Origin: Yoonia sp.
GTDB lineage: Bacteria; Pseudomonadota; Alphaproteobacteria; Rhodobacterales; Rhodobacteraceae
NCBI RefSeq assembly: GCF_030731595.1
Contig: NZ_JANQTS010000064.1
Location: 33,218-97,217, forward strand
Length of the DNA stretch: 64,000 nt
Direction: 5' to 3'
In this document: positions 18,642 to 27,455 of the stretch, piece by piece
Position numbering within the stretch: position 1 is the first letter of the stretch
Layout of the letters: each line of letters begins with the position of its first letter
Translations under genes and position numbers: made by a program
The notes under the pieces: generated by a model
What the model saw: the letters and a program-made list of their open reading frames with translations, nothing else
Told to the model about the DNA's origin: nothing
The model's database searches: none

Positions 18642-20365
18642 TCTTCGTCAACCTCTGGCAGGGCATCCATCAAGGCGTCCTGCGTTTTATCTGCTTCAGT
18701 GCGGATTTCGGTGATCTTTGCCTTTGGGAATGCCGCAATAACCGCCTGCACCAACGGATGTTGTTCAGCCTTCAGCCGGAGCGCATTCTCGGCCGCATCG
18801 CGGGTTTCTGCGATAGTTGGTGCGCCACCTTCGGGAACCACTGTGATGGCCCAGCGGTTTCCGGTCCATGCCTGCAGGCGCGACCCAAGCCGTCCGACAA
18901 GATCAGGCGATGCGGTGTCGGTCGGGTTCACCTCGATCCGGCCCGGCTGGTAGTTGACCAGCCGCAGTCCGGTTTCGACCTCGACCAACAGCTTTACGTC
19001 GCGGTGCGCGCGGATCAATTCCACCACATCTTCGAACCGCGCATAGTGGTGCAGCGCATCGGTGGCGAGGGCTGTTGCTGTTTGCGCCCCGGATGCTGAC
19101 GGCCCGCTTGGCCCCGCATGTGTCGGCGTGACCGTGTTCCCGCTGGCATGGGTGGTCCCGCCCCGAGGTGCGGGCCGCCCGCCCGACGGGCCACCTTGTG
19201 GTGGCGTCGCGTCTTGCAGTTTACGGACCAGTTCTTCGGGGCTGGGCAGATCGGCCACATGCGTCAGCCGGATCACCGCCATTTCGGCGGCCATCATCGC
19301 GTTCGGGGCCATGCCGACCTCTTCCAGTGCTTTGAGCAGCATCTGCCACATGCGCGACAGGACCCGCATCGGCAATGTGCCGGCCATGGCTTGACCGCGT
19401 GCGCGTTCATCGGGGCTGATCGTGGGATCTTCTGCGGCCTCTGGCGTGATTTTGACCACGCTGATCCAGTGGCAGACTTCGGCCAGATCGCGCAGGACCG
19501 CCATCGGATCGGCGCCGTCGGCGTATTGGCCGGACAGTTCTGTCAGTGCCGCAGCGGCCTCGCCCTTCAGAATCAGATCGAAAAGGTCCAGCACGCGGCC
19601 ACGGTCCGCCAGCCCCAGCATGGCGCGGACCTGTTCGGCGGTCGTTTCGCCCGCACCGTGGCTGATTGCCTGATCCAGCAGGGATTGCGCATCGCGGGCC
19701 GATCCTTCGGCGGCGCGCGTAATCAAGGCAAGCGCCTCATCGGTGATATCGGCCCCTTCGGCGGTGGCAATTTTGCGCAGAAGGGCAATTTGCGTTTCCG
19801 GTTCGATCCGGCGCAGGTCAAAGCGCTGGCAGCGCGACAGAACCGTGACCGGAACCTGCCGGATTTCGGTTGTCGCAAAGATGAATTTTACATGGGCGGG
19901 CGGTTCTTCCAGCGTCTTGAGCAGCGCGTTGAAAGCGTTCTTGGACAGCATGTGGACTTCGTCGATAATGTAAATCTTGAAGCGGGCAGAGGCCGCCCGA
20001 TAATGCACACTGTCGATGATTTCACGGATATCGCCCACGCCGGTGCGCGATGCGGCGTCCATTTCCATGACATCCACATGGCGGCCCTCCATGATCGCCA
20101 CGCAGTGTTCGCATTGTCCGCAAGGTTCTGTCGTGGGGCCGCTCTTGCCATCCGGCCCGATGCAATTCATCCCCTTGGCGATGATCCGCGCCGTGGTGGT
20201 TTTACCCGTCCCGCGGATGCCCGTCATGATGAAGGCCTGTGCAATCCGGTCTGCCGCAAAGGCATTTTTCAGCGTGCGCACCATGGCGTCCTGCCCCACC
20301 AGATCGGCGAAGGTTTCAGGCCGGTATTTCCGGGCAAGCACTTGATAGGCGGGTTGGTCAGTCAT
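18617..20365 (-). CDS. dnaX: DNA polymerase III subunit gamma/tau
   Basis: QVLARKYRPETFADLVGQDAMVRTLKNAF, GIRGTGKTTTARIIAKGMNC. Confidence 0.97.
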   Translation of the reverse strand: MTDQPAYQVLARKYRPETFADLVGQDAMVRTLKNAFAADRIAQAFIMTGIRGTGKTTTARIIAKGMNCIGPDGKSGPTTEPCGQCEHCVAIMEGRHVDVMEMDAASRTGVGDIREIIDSVHYRAASARFKIYIIDEVHMLSKNAFNALLKTLEEPPAHVKFIFATTEIRQVPVTVLSRCQRFDLRRIEPETQIALLRKIATAEGADITDEALALITRAAEGSARDAQSLLDQAISHGAGETTAEQVRAMLGLADRGRVLDLFDLILKGEAAAALTELSGQYADGADPMAVLRDLAEVCHWISVVKITPEAAEDPTISPDERARGQAMAGTLPMRVLSRMWQMLLKALEEVGMAPNAMMAAEMAVIRLTHVADLPSPEELVRKLQDATPPQGGPSGGRPAPRGGTTHASGNTVTPTHAGPSGPSASGAQTATALATDALHHYARFEDVVELIRAHRDVKLLVEVETGLRLVNYQPGRIEVNPTDTASPDLVGRLGSRLQAWTGNRWAITVVPEGGAPTIAETRDAAENALRLKAEQHPLVQAVIAAFPKAKITEIRTEADKTQDALMDALPEVDEEWDPFDDD

Positions 20366-20540
20366 GGCGGCCTTTGCACAGGATTCGGGCGTTGCAACAG
20401 ACTAGGTGCTGCGCCGGTGAAGGTCTACCGTATCAAAGCAGGATAAGATCAGGCCAGTTGCCTCTTGCGCGGGGTCGCATGACCCGTGCACCTTATTTCA
20501 AGACGCGCAGAACCGCGTGCGGGAAGGAACAAGGGTCACC

Positions 20541-21023
20541 ATGCAAGAGTTTGTCATCCATAGTTTGCCCGCTGGCGGAGGAGTGCTTGCGCTTTCGCCG
20601 TTGCCCGGCCGTACCCGCCACTACCATGCGGATTGGTTGCGGTTGCTGGAATGGCAGCCACACCTTGTTATTTCCATGACTGAGCAAGCAGAACTTGACC
20701 GTAAGGGGGCAGGGAGTTTGGGCACCGATCTGGCCAATGCGGGTATCGACTGGCTGCACCTGCCTGTTCCTGATTTTGGTGTTCCGGTGGCGATGGATTG
20801 GCCCGCCGTCCGCGATCAGGCTCTTGGTATTCTGATGCAAAGGCGGCGTGTGCTGGTCCATTGTTTTGGTGGATGCGGCAGGTCAGGCATGATGGTCTTG
20901 CGCCTGATGATCGCAGCAGGCGAGGCGCCTGACGCGGCCCTGGCGCGGTTGCGGCACATCCGGCCCTGTGCGGTCGAGACCGAGGCGCAGATGGATTGGG
21001 CCGTGCAGGTCGCAGCGACCTAG
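20541..21023 (+). CDS. Protein tyrosine phosphatase-like protein
   Basis: VLVHCFGGCGRSGMMVLRLM (HCxxGxxRS-like) motif. Confidence 0.82.
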   Translation: MQEFVIHSLPAGGGVLALSPLPGRTRHYHADWLRLLEWQPHLVISMTEQAELDRKGAGSLGTDLANAGIDWLHLPVPDFGVPVAMDWPAVRDQALGILMQRRRVLVHCFGGCGRSGMMVLRLMIAAGEAPDAALARLRHIRPCAVETEAQMDWAVQVAAT

Positions 21024-22042
21024 CGCCCCTTTTTCTTGACCGCCGACTTGATCATCTTGCCCAGCTTGCGGTTGCGATCCCGTGCTTGCGCAATGGTATC
21101 TGTCGCATGTTGGTTTTCGCGCTTGAGCTTTTTGAAGCGTTTGAGCCGCTCGGGGTCGATCTCGCCGCGCTCAATCGCGGCTTGGACGGCGCAACCCGGC
21201 TCTGTCTCGTGGTCGCAATCGCGGAATTTGCAGGCTTCGCCCAGTTCTGAAATCTCTGGGAATGTGGCATCAATCCCAAAGGCGACCTCGGCTACCCCCA
21301 GCCCCCGCATCCCCGGCGTGTCGATCAGCCAGCCGCCAGTCTTCATGCGGTGGAGCGACCGCCCTGTGGTCGTGTGCCGCCCGCGTGCATCGTCTTCGCG
21401 GATATCGCGTGTCAGCGCATTTCCACCGGTCAGTGCATTTGCGATTGTGGTCTTACCAACGCCCGATGATCCTGCAAGCGCGACGGTCTGCCCCTTGCCG
21501 CACCAAGGTTCCAGAAGGCCAGCCACGTCACCGGTCTTGGCATCGAGTGCGACGACTTCAAGATTGCGTCCCAAGACGCGGGCCTGATCGATATAGCTGT
21601 CAGGATCATCGCATTGATCGGCCTTGGTCAAAAGAATGACCGGCGTGATTCCCGCGTCATGGGCCAATGCCAGATAGCGTTCCAACCGCGCGGGGTTGAA
21701 GTCGTTATTGCAGGACGAGGTGATAAACAGCGTATCAAGGTTCGCCGCAATCAGTTGCTTTTCGCCGGTGTGGTATTCGGTCCCGCGCGTCAGTTCTGTT
21801 TGCCTGTCCAAAACACGGATCAACCGGTGTTGTTCAGGCGCGCAAAGCACCCAATCGCCCACGCCAACGGCGGCAGTTGTCAGACCGGGCTCCAGCGTCA
21901 GTTCCAGCGGGCCAATTTCGGAAAAGCCCACAACCCGATCGCGGTGGACTGTGGCAATGCGGGCAGGGGTCAGTGTCTCAAGCTCTTCGATTTCAAGCTG
22001 GGACATGAAGAAAGGCGACCATCCAAGGTCGGCGCGAGTCAT
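21020..22042 (-). CDS. rsgA: Ribosome small subunit-dependent GTPase A
   Basis: Circularly permuted GTPase: TKADQ, GSSGVGKTTIANAL, DTPGMRGLG, Cys/His zinc region FRDCDHETEPGCAV; upstream start 22099 also possible. Confidence 0.94.
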   Translation of the reverse strand: MTRADLGWSPFFMSQLEIEELETLTPARIATVHRDRVVGFSEIGPLELTLEPGLTTAAVGVGDWVLCAPEQHRLIRVLDRQTELTRGTEYHTGEKQLIAANLDTLFITSSCNNDFNPARLERYLALAHDAGITPVILLTKADQCDDPDSYIDQARVLGRNLEVVALDAKTGDVAGLLEPWCGKGQTVALAGSSGVGKTTIANALTGGNALTRDIREDDARGRHTTTGRSLHRMKTGGWLIDTPGMRGLGVAEVAFGIDATFPEISELGEACKFRDCDHETEPGCAVQAAIERGEIDPERLKRFKKLKRENQHATDTIAQARDRNRKLGKMIKSAVKKKGR

Positions 22043-22298
22043 ATCTGTCAAGGGTCTGTCCTCGTCAAAGTCATCAAGGGGGCTGACTGTCTGAAACAAT
22101 CAGCAAGAACCGGACGAGGGGACGGAAATTGCTTCAGCGCACCCGGACCGGGAGGGATGTTCTTGCGACACTCATAAACATCCTCCTTTTCTGGATGTGG
22201 CTTCGAATTCACCAGACTCCGCGAGATTGCTGTGCAATTTCACTCTGTCGGGCGTCGCGTTTGCCTGCGGCAAAACGCTTGGGTGAGAGGCTGACAAC

Positions 22299-22385
22299 GA
22301 CCCAAGCGGGGCTCGTTATGGCTGCTTCCTTCCGGACCTGACCAGGTTGGCGAGGCGCTCGCCCGCGCCAACCTCTCGATGGGTG
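22299..22385 (-). ncRNA. ffs: Signal recognition particle RNA (small bacterial SRP RNA / 4.5S)
   Basis: Minus strand contains GCCAACCTGGTCAGGTCCGGAAGGAAGCAGCC, the invariant SRP domain IV; ends approximate. Confidence 0.93.
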
Positions 22386-22413
22386 ATATAAGGTGAGTCC
22401 GCCGTCATCGCAA
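22385..22413 (-). promoter_or_regulatory. Candidate SRP RNA promoter: TTGCGA-17 nt-TATATC
   Basis: Sigma70-like hexamers with 17-nt spacing just upstream of the SRP RNA. Confidence 0.45.
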
Positions 22414-22417
22414 GGTG

Positions 22418-24277
22418 TCAGAAGCTGATCTGATATGTATCAAACCCGTCAGCCCCTGCGCCGATGTATGTGATCGGACCGGCGAGGTGCGCTTGCGCCG
22501 CCGGTGCGCTTTGAAAGGTCGCAGCCGTCTGCGGTATCTTGCAGAACGACCATGTGGGCTGGCCGGGTCCCTTGACCTCTGCGCTGTCTCTCAAATGCGC
22601 GACAAGCATTTCGCGGATCGGTTGATGCATCACATGCAAGATATCGGAGTGGGGCAGAGCGGGGAAACCGCCGCCGCCTTTGCAGCGATAGCTCGTTGTC
22701 GCGATGACAAAGGTGTCAGTGTCTGCAACCGGCTTATCGTGATAAGACAGATTATGGATACGACGGGATCTTGGATTGATTTCGGAACCATCCATGTCAA
22801 AGCGCGCAGGCTGGGTCAGGTCGATTTCGTAGGACAGACCGAAGATGGTATCGCAGTTATAGCCGGGGTTCAGCGGGTTGAGCAGCGGTTGATCTCTTTG
22901 ACCGGCAGTGATCTGGTAGTAGTATGAGGCGGCTCTTTCCAGCCAGGTCGCCAGTTGCGCGCCTGTCCGACGCACGCCGCAAACCGTATCGGCAAAAGGA
23001 AAGATCGCGGCGGCATCACGCAAAGTGATCGGTCCGGGGGCGATGTCGATGTAATGCCCCATGCCACCGCGCCCACCCGAACGAAAAGGAGATGTCGCGG
23101 CAAGCACAGGCAGGTCCGCCTCTGGCGTGCCGTCAATCGCTGCGGCGAGAGTATCCTGCATTGCCAGCGCAAGCAGTTCTTGGCTCAGATCGGGTTGCAC
23201 GGTTGCAAAATAGCTGTGGATCGGGACTGCCGTATGCGCAATCGGTGCACTCATCTTTGCCAAGGTGGCGGTATGCGCGGCAGCGATAAGGCTGCGCAAT
23301 TGCTGCCCAACCGGGCTTTGCGTATTCGGTGTGACGACTGCTGGCTCAAGGCGAACGCGATGACCGCAAACAGCCCATCCTTTTTCATTCCAAGACAAAT
23401 CGAGATCAATGACACCCAGCGTCTTGCCACTGAACGTGGCCATCACAGCGGGCTTGCCGTGCAATGTGCCTGCCAAGGGGTCGATTTCTTTGGTAGCGGC
23501 TTGGGTCAAGTTCGGAAACGCTTCATGGGTGTGCCCCGCCAGAATGACATCAATCCCGTCGACCGAGGCCAAAGGGACAGCGGCATTTTCCATCCGCGGT
23601 GTTGGCGCAGCGGCGCCGATCCCCGAATGGCAAAGCGCGATGATCAAATCGGCACCTGCGTCGCGGATCTGCGGCACAATGCGGTTCGCTGCTTCGATAA
23701 TGTCCCCTGCCAGTATGCCACCCTTGCCCGTCTTGTCGCCCCAATCTTGGGACTGCGGCGGTCCAAAGCCCGTGACCCCGATCCTGATGGGGCGTGATAG
23801 GCCATCATCGCAGACAATCTGCCGCTCTATGATTGCATAGGGCAGGCAAAGTGCAGGCCCTTCAACCGCACTGAGATTGGCACTGACGACGGGAAACCTG
23901 GCCGTGCGCAGTGCGTTGCGCAGCACATCAAGGCCAAAGTCAAAATCGTGATTGCCAATCGTCATTGCATCATAGCCCAGAAGGTTCAGCGCCTGTAGCA
24001 TTGGATGCGGCGCACCTGCGCTCAGGTGTTTTGCAAGATAGTCGGCCAGCGGGCTCCCTTGAATCAGGTCGCCGTTGTCACAAAGAATCGTTGTCGTCTT
24101 GTCCGATTTCAGCGCCATGATCTGATCAGCCAAGCTGACCAGGCCAGTCGCCGGGTCAATCCGTTGCGAAAAATAGTCGAACGGCAAGAGTTGCATATGA
24201 AGGTCGGTCGTTTGCAGAATCCGCAGTTGCCCCGTGACTGGCGCGTCCATTGGTGGGGATTGCGTAAGACTGCTCAT
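22418..24277 (-). CDS. cpdB: Bifunctional 2',3'-cyclic-nucleotide 2'-phosphodiesterase/3'-nucleotidase (5'-nucleotidase family)
   Basis: ILQTTDLHMQLLPFDYF, MTIGNHDFDFG, VILAGHTHEAFP. Confidence 0.9.
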   Translation of the reverse strand: MSSLTQSPPMDAPVTGQLRILQTTDLHMQLLPFDYFSQRIDPATGLVSLADQIMALKSDKTTTILCDNGDLIQGSPLADYLAKHLSAGAPHPMLQALNLLGYDAMTIGNHDFDFGLDVLRNALRTARFPVVSANLSAVEGPALCLPYAIIERQIVCDDGLSRPIRIGVTGFGPPQSQDWGDKTGKGGILAGDIIEAANRIVPQIRDAGADLIIALCHSGIGAAAPTPRMENAAVPLASVDGIDVILAGHTHEAFPNLTQAATKEIDPLAGTLHGKPAVMATFSGKTLGVIDLDLSWNEKGWAVCGHRVRLEPAVVTPNTQSPVGQQLRSLIAAAHTATLAKMSAPIAHTAVPIHSYFATVQPDLSQELLALAMQDTLAAAIDGTPEADLPVLAATSPFRSGGRGGMGHYIDIAPGPITLRDAAAIFPFADTVCGVRRTGAQLATWLERAASYYYQITAGQRDQPLLNPLNPGYNCDTIFGLSYEIDLTQPARFDMDGSEINPRSRRIHNLSYHDKPVADTDTFVIATTSYRCKGGGGFPALPHSDILHVMHQPIREMLVAHLRDSAEVKGPGQPTWSFCKIPQTAATFQSAPAAQAHLAGPITYIGAGADGFDTYQISF

Positions 24278-24367
24278 GAGGCAACAGTAATGAACTTGGT
24301 TCGCGCTTGCCAACACAGACAGTCAGAAGAAATTGAACTTCACCCAGGTCCGTGTCATCTGAGCCGA

Positions 24368-25315
24368 ATGAGAATTGCAGAGACAGTCACATTCGGTGGA
24401 TCAGGGCTTGATCGTGCAGCAGAGTTGCGCGGCAAGACAGAGGCATTGAAAGCGCAAGATGATGCGCAAACCATCCTTCTTTGGCAGGGCAAGCCGATGA
24501 TCGCAGGCGATACGCTGGTGCGTGTTGCGATGGATCATCCTGTGATGGCGGATGCGGGCGCTGATCTTGTCTTTCTGGGACGTGAAAACGCCGCACCTGT
24601 TTTTGCCGCAGACTTGTCGGGCTGGACCCCGGAAAACCTTGAGACCGCGACGCTCGACAGTTTTCTGGACCCTTCCGAGCAGCGTCACCCAGCCATGCCA
24701 GAGGCAGTTTTTGCAGAGTTGCGGGCGATCATGAATCGCCTGACAGCACGTGACGCTGAACTGGCGGCAACGGCCAAGGCCATCATGGGCTGGCACCGTT
24801 CGCATCGGTTCTGCGCGCGTTGCGGCACTGAAAGCACAATCGCTATGGGCGGTTGGCAGCGCGACTGCGCGGCTTGCGGCGGGCATCACTTTCCGCGCAC
24901 TGATCCGGTGGTCATCATGTTGATCACGCATCAGAACGCTGTGCTGTTAGGTCGCTCTCCTGGATGGCCGGAGGGCATGTATTCGTTGCTTGCCGGATTT
25001 GTGGAACCCGGAGAGACAATCGAAGCTGCCGTGCGTCGCGAGGTGTTTGAGGAGGCGGGCGTCCGCGTGGGTCAGGTGTCGTACCTGGCAAGCCAGCCTT
25101 GGCCGTTTCCGTCATCATTGATGTTCGGGTGTGCGGGCGAGGCCTTGAGCACGGAACTGACCATTGATCCCAATGAAATCGAAGATGCCATTTGGGTGAC
25201 ACGCGAGGAGCTGGCGCTGGCGTTCAGCGGCAATCATCCCAAGCTATTGCCCGCGCGAAAAGGAGCCATAGCGCATTTTTTGCTTGAGGCATGGCTCGCT
25301 GATCGGCTTGATTGA
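24368..25315 (+). CDS. nudC: NADH pyrophosphatase (NUDIX)
   Basis: CARCGTES...CAACGGHHFPRTDPVVIM; NUDIX box GFVEPGETIEAAVRREVFEEAGV. Confidence 0.93.
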   Translation: MRIAETVTFGGSGLDRAAELRGKTEALKAQDDAQTILLWQGKPMIAGDTLVRVAMDHPVMADAGADLVFLGRENAAPVFAADLSGWTPENLETATLDSFLDPSEQRHPAMPEAVFAELRAIMNRLTARDAELAATAKAIMGWHRSHRFCARCGTESTIAMGGWQRDCAACGGHHFPRTDPVVIMLITHQNAVLLGRSPGWPEGMYSLLAGFVEPGETIEAAVRREVFEEAGVRVGQVSYLASQPWPFPSSLMFGCAGEALSTELTIDPNEIEDAIWVTREELALAFSGNHPKLLPARKGAIAHFLLEAWLADRLD

Positions 25316-25339
25316 ACGAAGACTGAAGGACTGAAGTAA

Positions 25340-25804
25340 ATGAAGCTGAGCACGCGCGAGGATATCGAGGCCCCGATCGACTATGTATTCGGCCGGGTCA
25401 GTGACTTTGCAGCCTTCGAGCGGCGGGCTTTGCGCCAAGGTATTACCGTCTCGCGCAGGCAAGAAGGCGAGGCCTGTGTGGGGACGCTTTGGGACATCGC
25501 CTTTCGGTTTCGTGACCGAGAACGCAGGGTCGTGGCGGAACTGACAAAGCTGGACAGGCCGGAAATGATCGAAATCGTCAGCCAATCTGACGGTCTGTCG
25601 GCAAATACGCAGGTCGAACTCGTCGCGCTGTCCCAGTCGCGGACCCGCGTCTTGGTTGCATTCGAGCTGAGCGCAAAGACACTGACGGCGCGCCTTTTGC
25701 TGCAATCTTTGAAACTTGCCAAATCCAAACTGACCAAACGCTTCAAGGCGCGTGTTTCGGACTATGCCGAAGCGCTCGAGGACGATTTCCGCCGCGGGCA
25801 ATAG
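25340..25804 (+). CDS. SRPBCC family protein
   Basis: MKLSTREDIEAPIDYVFGRVSDFAAFERRALRQGI. Confidence 0.85.
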   Translation: MKLSTREDIEAPIDYVFGRVSDFAAFERRALRQGITVSRRQEGEACVGTLWDIAFRFRDRERRVVAELTKLDRPEMIEIVSQSDGLSANTQVELVALSQSRTRVLVAFELSAKTLTARLLLQSLKLAKSKLTKRFKARVSDYAEALEDDFRRGQ

Positions 25805-25806
25805 GC

Positions 25807-26655
25807 CTATTCGATCTTGCCTTCATGTCTGCGTGCTGCTGACGGGTAGACACCCATCACCAGCAAATGGTCTGTGAAATAGCCCAGCTCTTCCAGCGCT
25901 AGTTGCACGTTGGCGTCGTCCGGGTGGCCTTCGATCTCGGCGTAGAACTGGGTGGCGGTAAAATCGCCGCCAACCATGTAGCTTTCCAGTTTCGTCATGT
26001 TCACGCCATTGGTCGCGAAACCGCCCATCGCTTTGTAAAGCGCTGCAGGAATGTTGCGCACGCGGAAGACGAAACTGGTCATCATCCCGTAATCGCCCCT
26101 GCGCGTATAATCCGGCTCTCGGGACATGATCAAAAAGCGGGTCGTGTTCCGCGCATTGTCTTCGATGTGGCGCGCCAGAACCTTGAGACCATAAATGCCC
26201 GCGGCCAATTCCGATGCGAGTGCGGCAACGGTCACATCTCCGCCGGCCGCCACTTCGCGGGCTGCACGGGCATTGTCGGAACTTGTCACGCCGGTGATGC
26301 TGTTTGTGCGCAGGAACTGGCTGCATTGGGGCAAGATGACCGGATGGCCGTGGGCCTCCTTGATGTCTGCCAGTTGCGCCTCGGGCTTACCCAGCAGGTT
26401 GATATGCACACGCACAAAGGTTTCATCCACAATATGCAGCCCGCTTTGTGGCAAGAGCGAATGCACATCGGCGACCCTTCCGTAGGTCGAGTTTTCGACA
26501 GCGATCATTCCAAGCTCGGCCTTGCCGGTCCTCACAGCCTCGATCGCGGCCTCAAAAGTACTGCATGGCAGCGGGTCAAAGTCAGGGCGGGCGGTCACAC
26601 AGGCCTCGTGACCATAGGCGCCCAATTCCCCTTGAAAGGCGATTCTTGGTGACAT
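25807..26655 (-). CDS. pheA: Prephenate dehydratase
   Basis: MSPRIAFQGELGAYGHEAC; VENSTYGRVADVHSLL; ACT domain ESYMVGGDFTATQFY. Confidence 0.95.
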   Translation of the reverse strand: MSPRIAFQGELGAYGHEACVTARPDFDPLPCSTFEAAIEAVRTGKAELGMIAVENSTYGRVADVHSLLPQSGLHIVDETFVRVHINLLGKPEAQLADIKEAHGHPVILPQCSQFLRTNSITGVTSSDNARAAREVAAGGDVTVAALASELAAGIYGLKVLARHIEDNARNTTRFLIMSREPDYTRRGDYGMMTSFVFRVRNIPAALYKAMGGFATNGVNMTKLESYMVGGDFTATQFYAEIEGHPDDANVQLALEELGYFTDHLLVMGVYPSAARRHEGKIE

Positions 26656-26776
26656 GAATGTGACCTCCTTGCTCTGCCCCGCGAAAAATGGGCATTTCGT
26701 CGCGCCAGTATACCTTGCAACCCGGTGTTGGAAGCGGTTAGACACCGACAAAACTTTGAACGAAATGGAACGCGAC

Positions 26777-27295
26777 ATGTTCGACACAATGACAATGACC
26801 AAATTGATTGGTGGTCTTTGCAGCACCTTCCTTGTTTTCTTGCTCGGCGCTTGGCTCGCAGAAGAGATATACCACGGTGGCGGACACGGTGATGGCGAGC
26901 AAGCCTACGTGATCGAAGTTGCCGGGGCCGAAGTTGCGGATGCAGAAGTCGTCGAAGAAGTGCCATTCTCTGTCGTCTTTGCATCAGCAAGTGCGACAGA
27001 CGGCGAGGCGTTGTGGCGCGGTTGCCGGTCTTGTCACGCACTTGAGTCGGGCAATCACGGCACAGGTCCAGCACTTTATGGCATCGTGAACCGCCCTGTG
27101 CAGTTCTACGGCGATTTCAACTATTCGGGTGCTTTGGCCGAGGTGGTCGACGTCTGGACGCCTGAACACTTGAATTCTTTCCTTGAGAACCCGCGCGGCT
27201 ATGCGCCGGGAACGGCGATGAGCTATAATGGTATGCGTAGCGTCGAGGATCGTGCAAACCTGATTGCTTATCTTGCGACGATCGGCGGTCAGTAA
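26777..27295 (+). CDS. Membrane-anchored c-type cytochrome
   Basis: N-terminal TM; WRGCRSCHALESGNHGTGPALYGIVNR (CxxCH). Confidence 0.92.
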   Translation: MFDTMTMTKLIGGLCSTFLVFLLGAWLAEEIYHGGGHGDGEQAYVIEVAGAEVADAEVVEEVPFSVVFASASATDGEALWRGCRSCHALESGNHGTGPALYGIVNRPVQFYGDFNYSGALAEVVDVWTPEHLNSFLENPRGYAPGTAMSYNGMRSVEDRANLIAYLATIGGQ

Positions 27296-27316
27296 GGATC
27301 GCCTCGAAAAGCTGCA

Positions 27317-27345
27317 AGGCCGTCCATTTGGGCGGCCTTTTTTGT
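27317..27345 (+). terminator. Rho-independent terminator AAGGCCGTCC-ATTT-GGGCGGCCTTTTTT
   Basis: 10-bp stem (one G-T) with T-tract after the cytochrome c gene. Confidence 0.9.
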
Positions 27346-27455
27346 TGATTGTTACGCTTTGCTCACTGGAAGTTCACGTAAACTCAACTTGAAAGTTTGC
27401 CAAACTGTCCTTTTACTTCATTTAGTCATGCGTAGACGTCTTTATCCAGGAGAGA

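Noticed and set aside
18617-20365. Programmed -1 frameshift in dnaX producing gamma
   Set aside because: I did not see an A AAA AAG-type slippery run on the coding strand in the expected middle region; the gene reads as a single full-length tau ORF.
27394-27406. AGTTTG-C-CAAACT palindrome upstream of yejA
   Set aside because: Short, A/T-rich and alone; could easily be chance, so not promoted to a finding.
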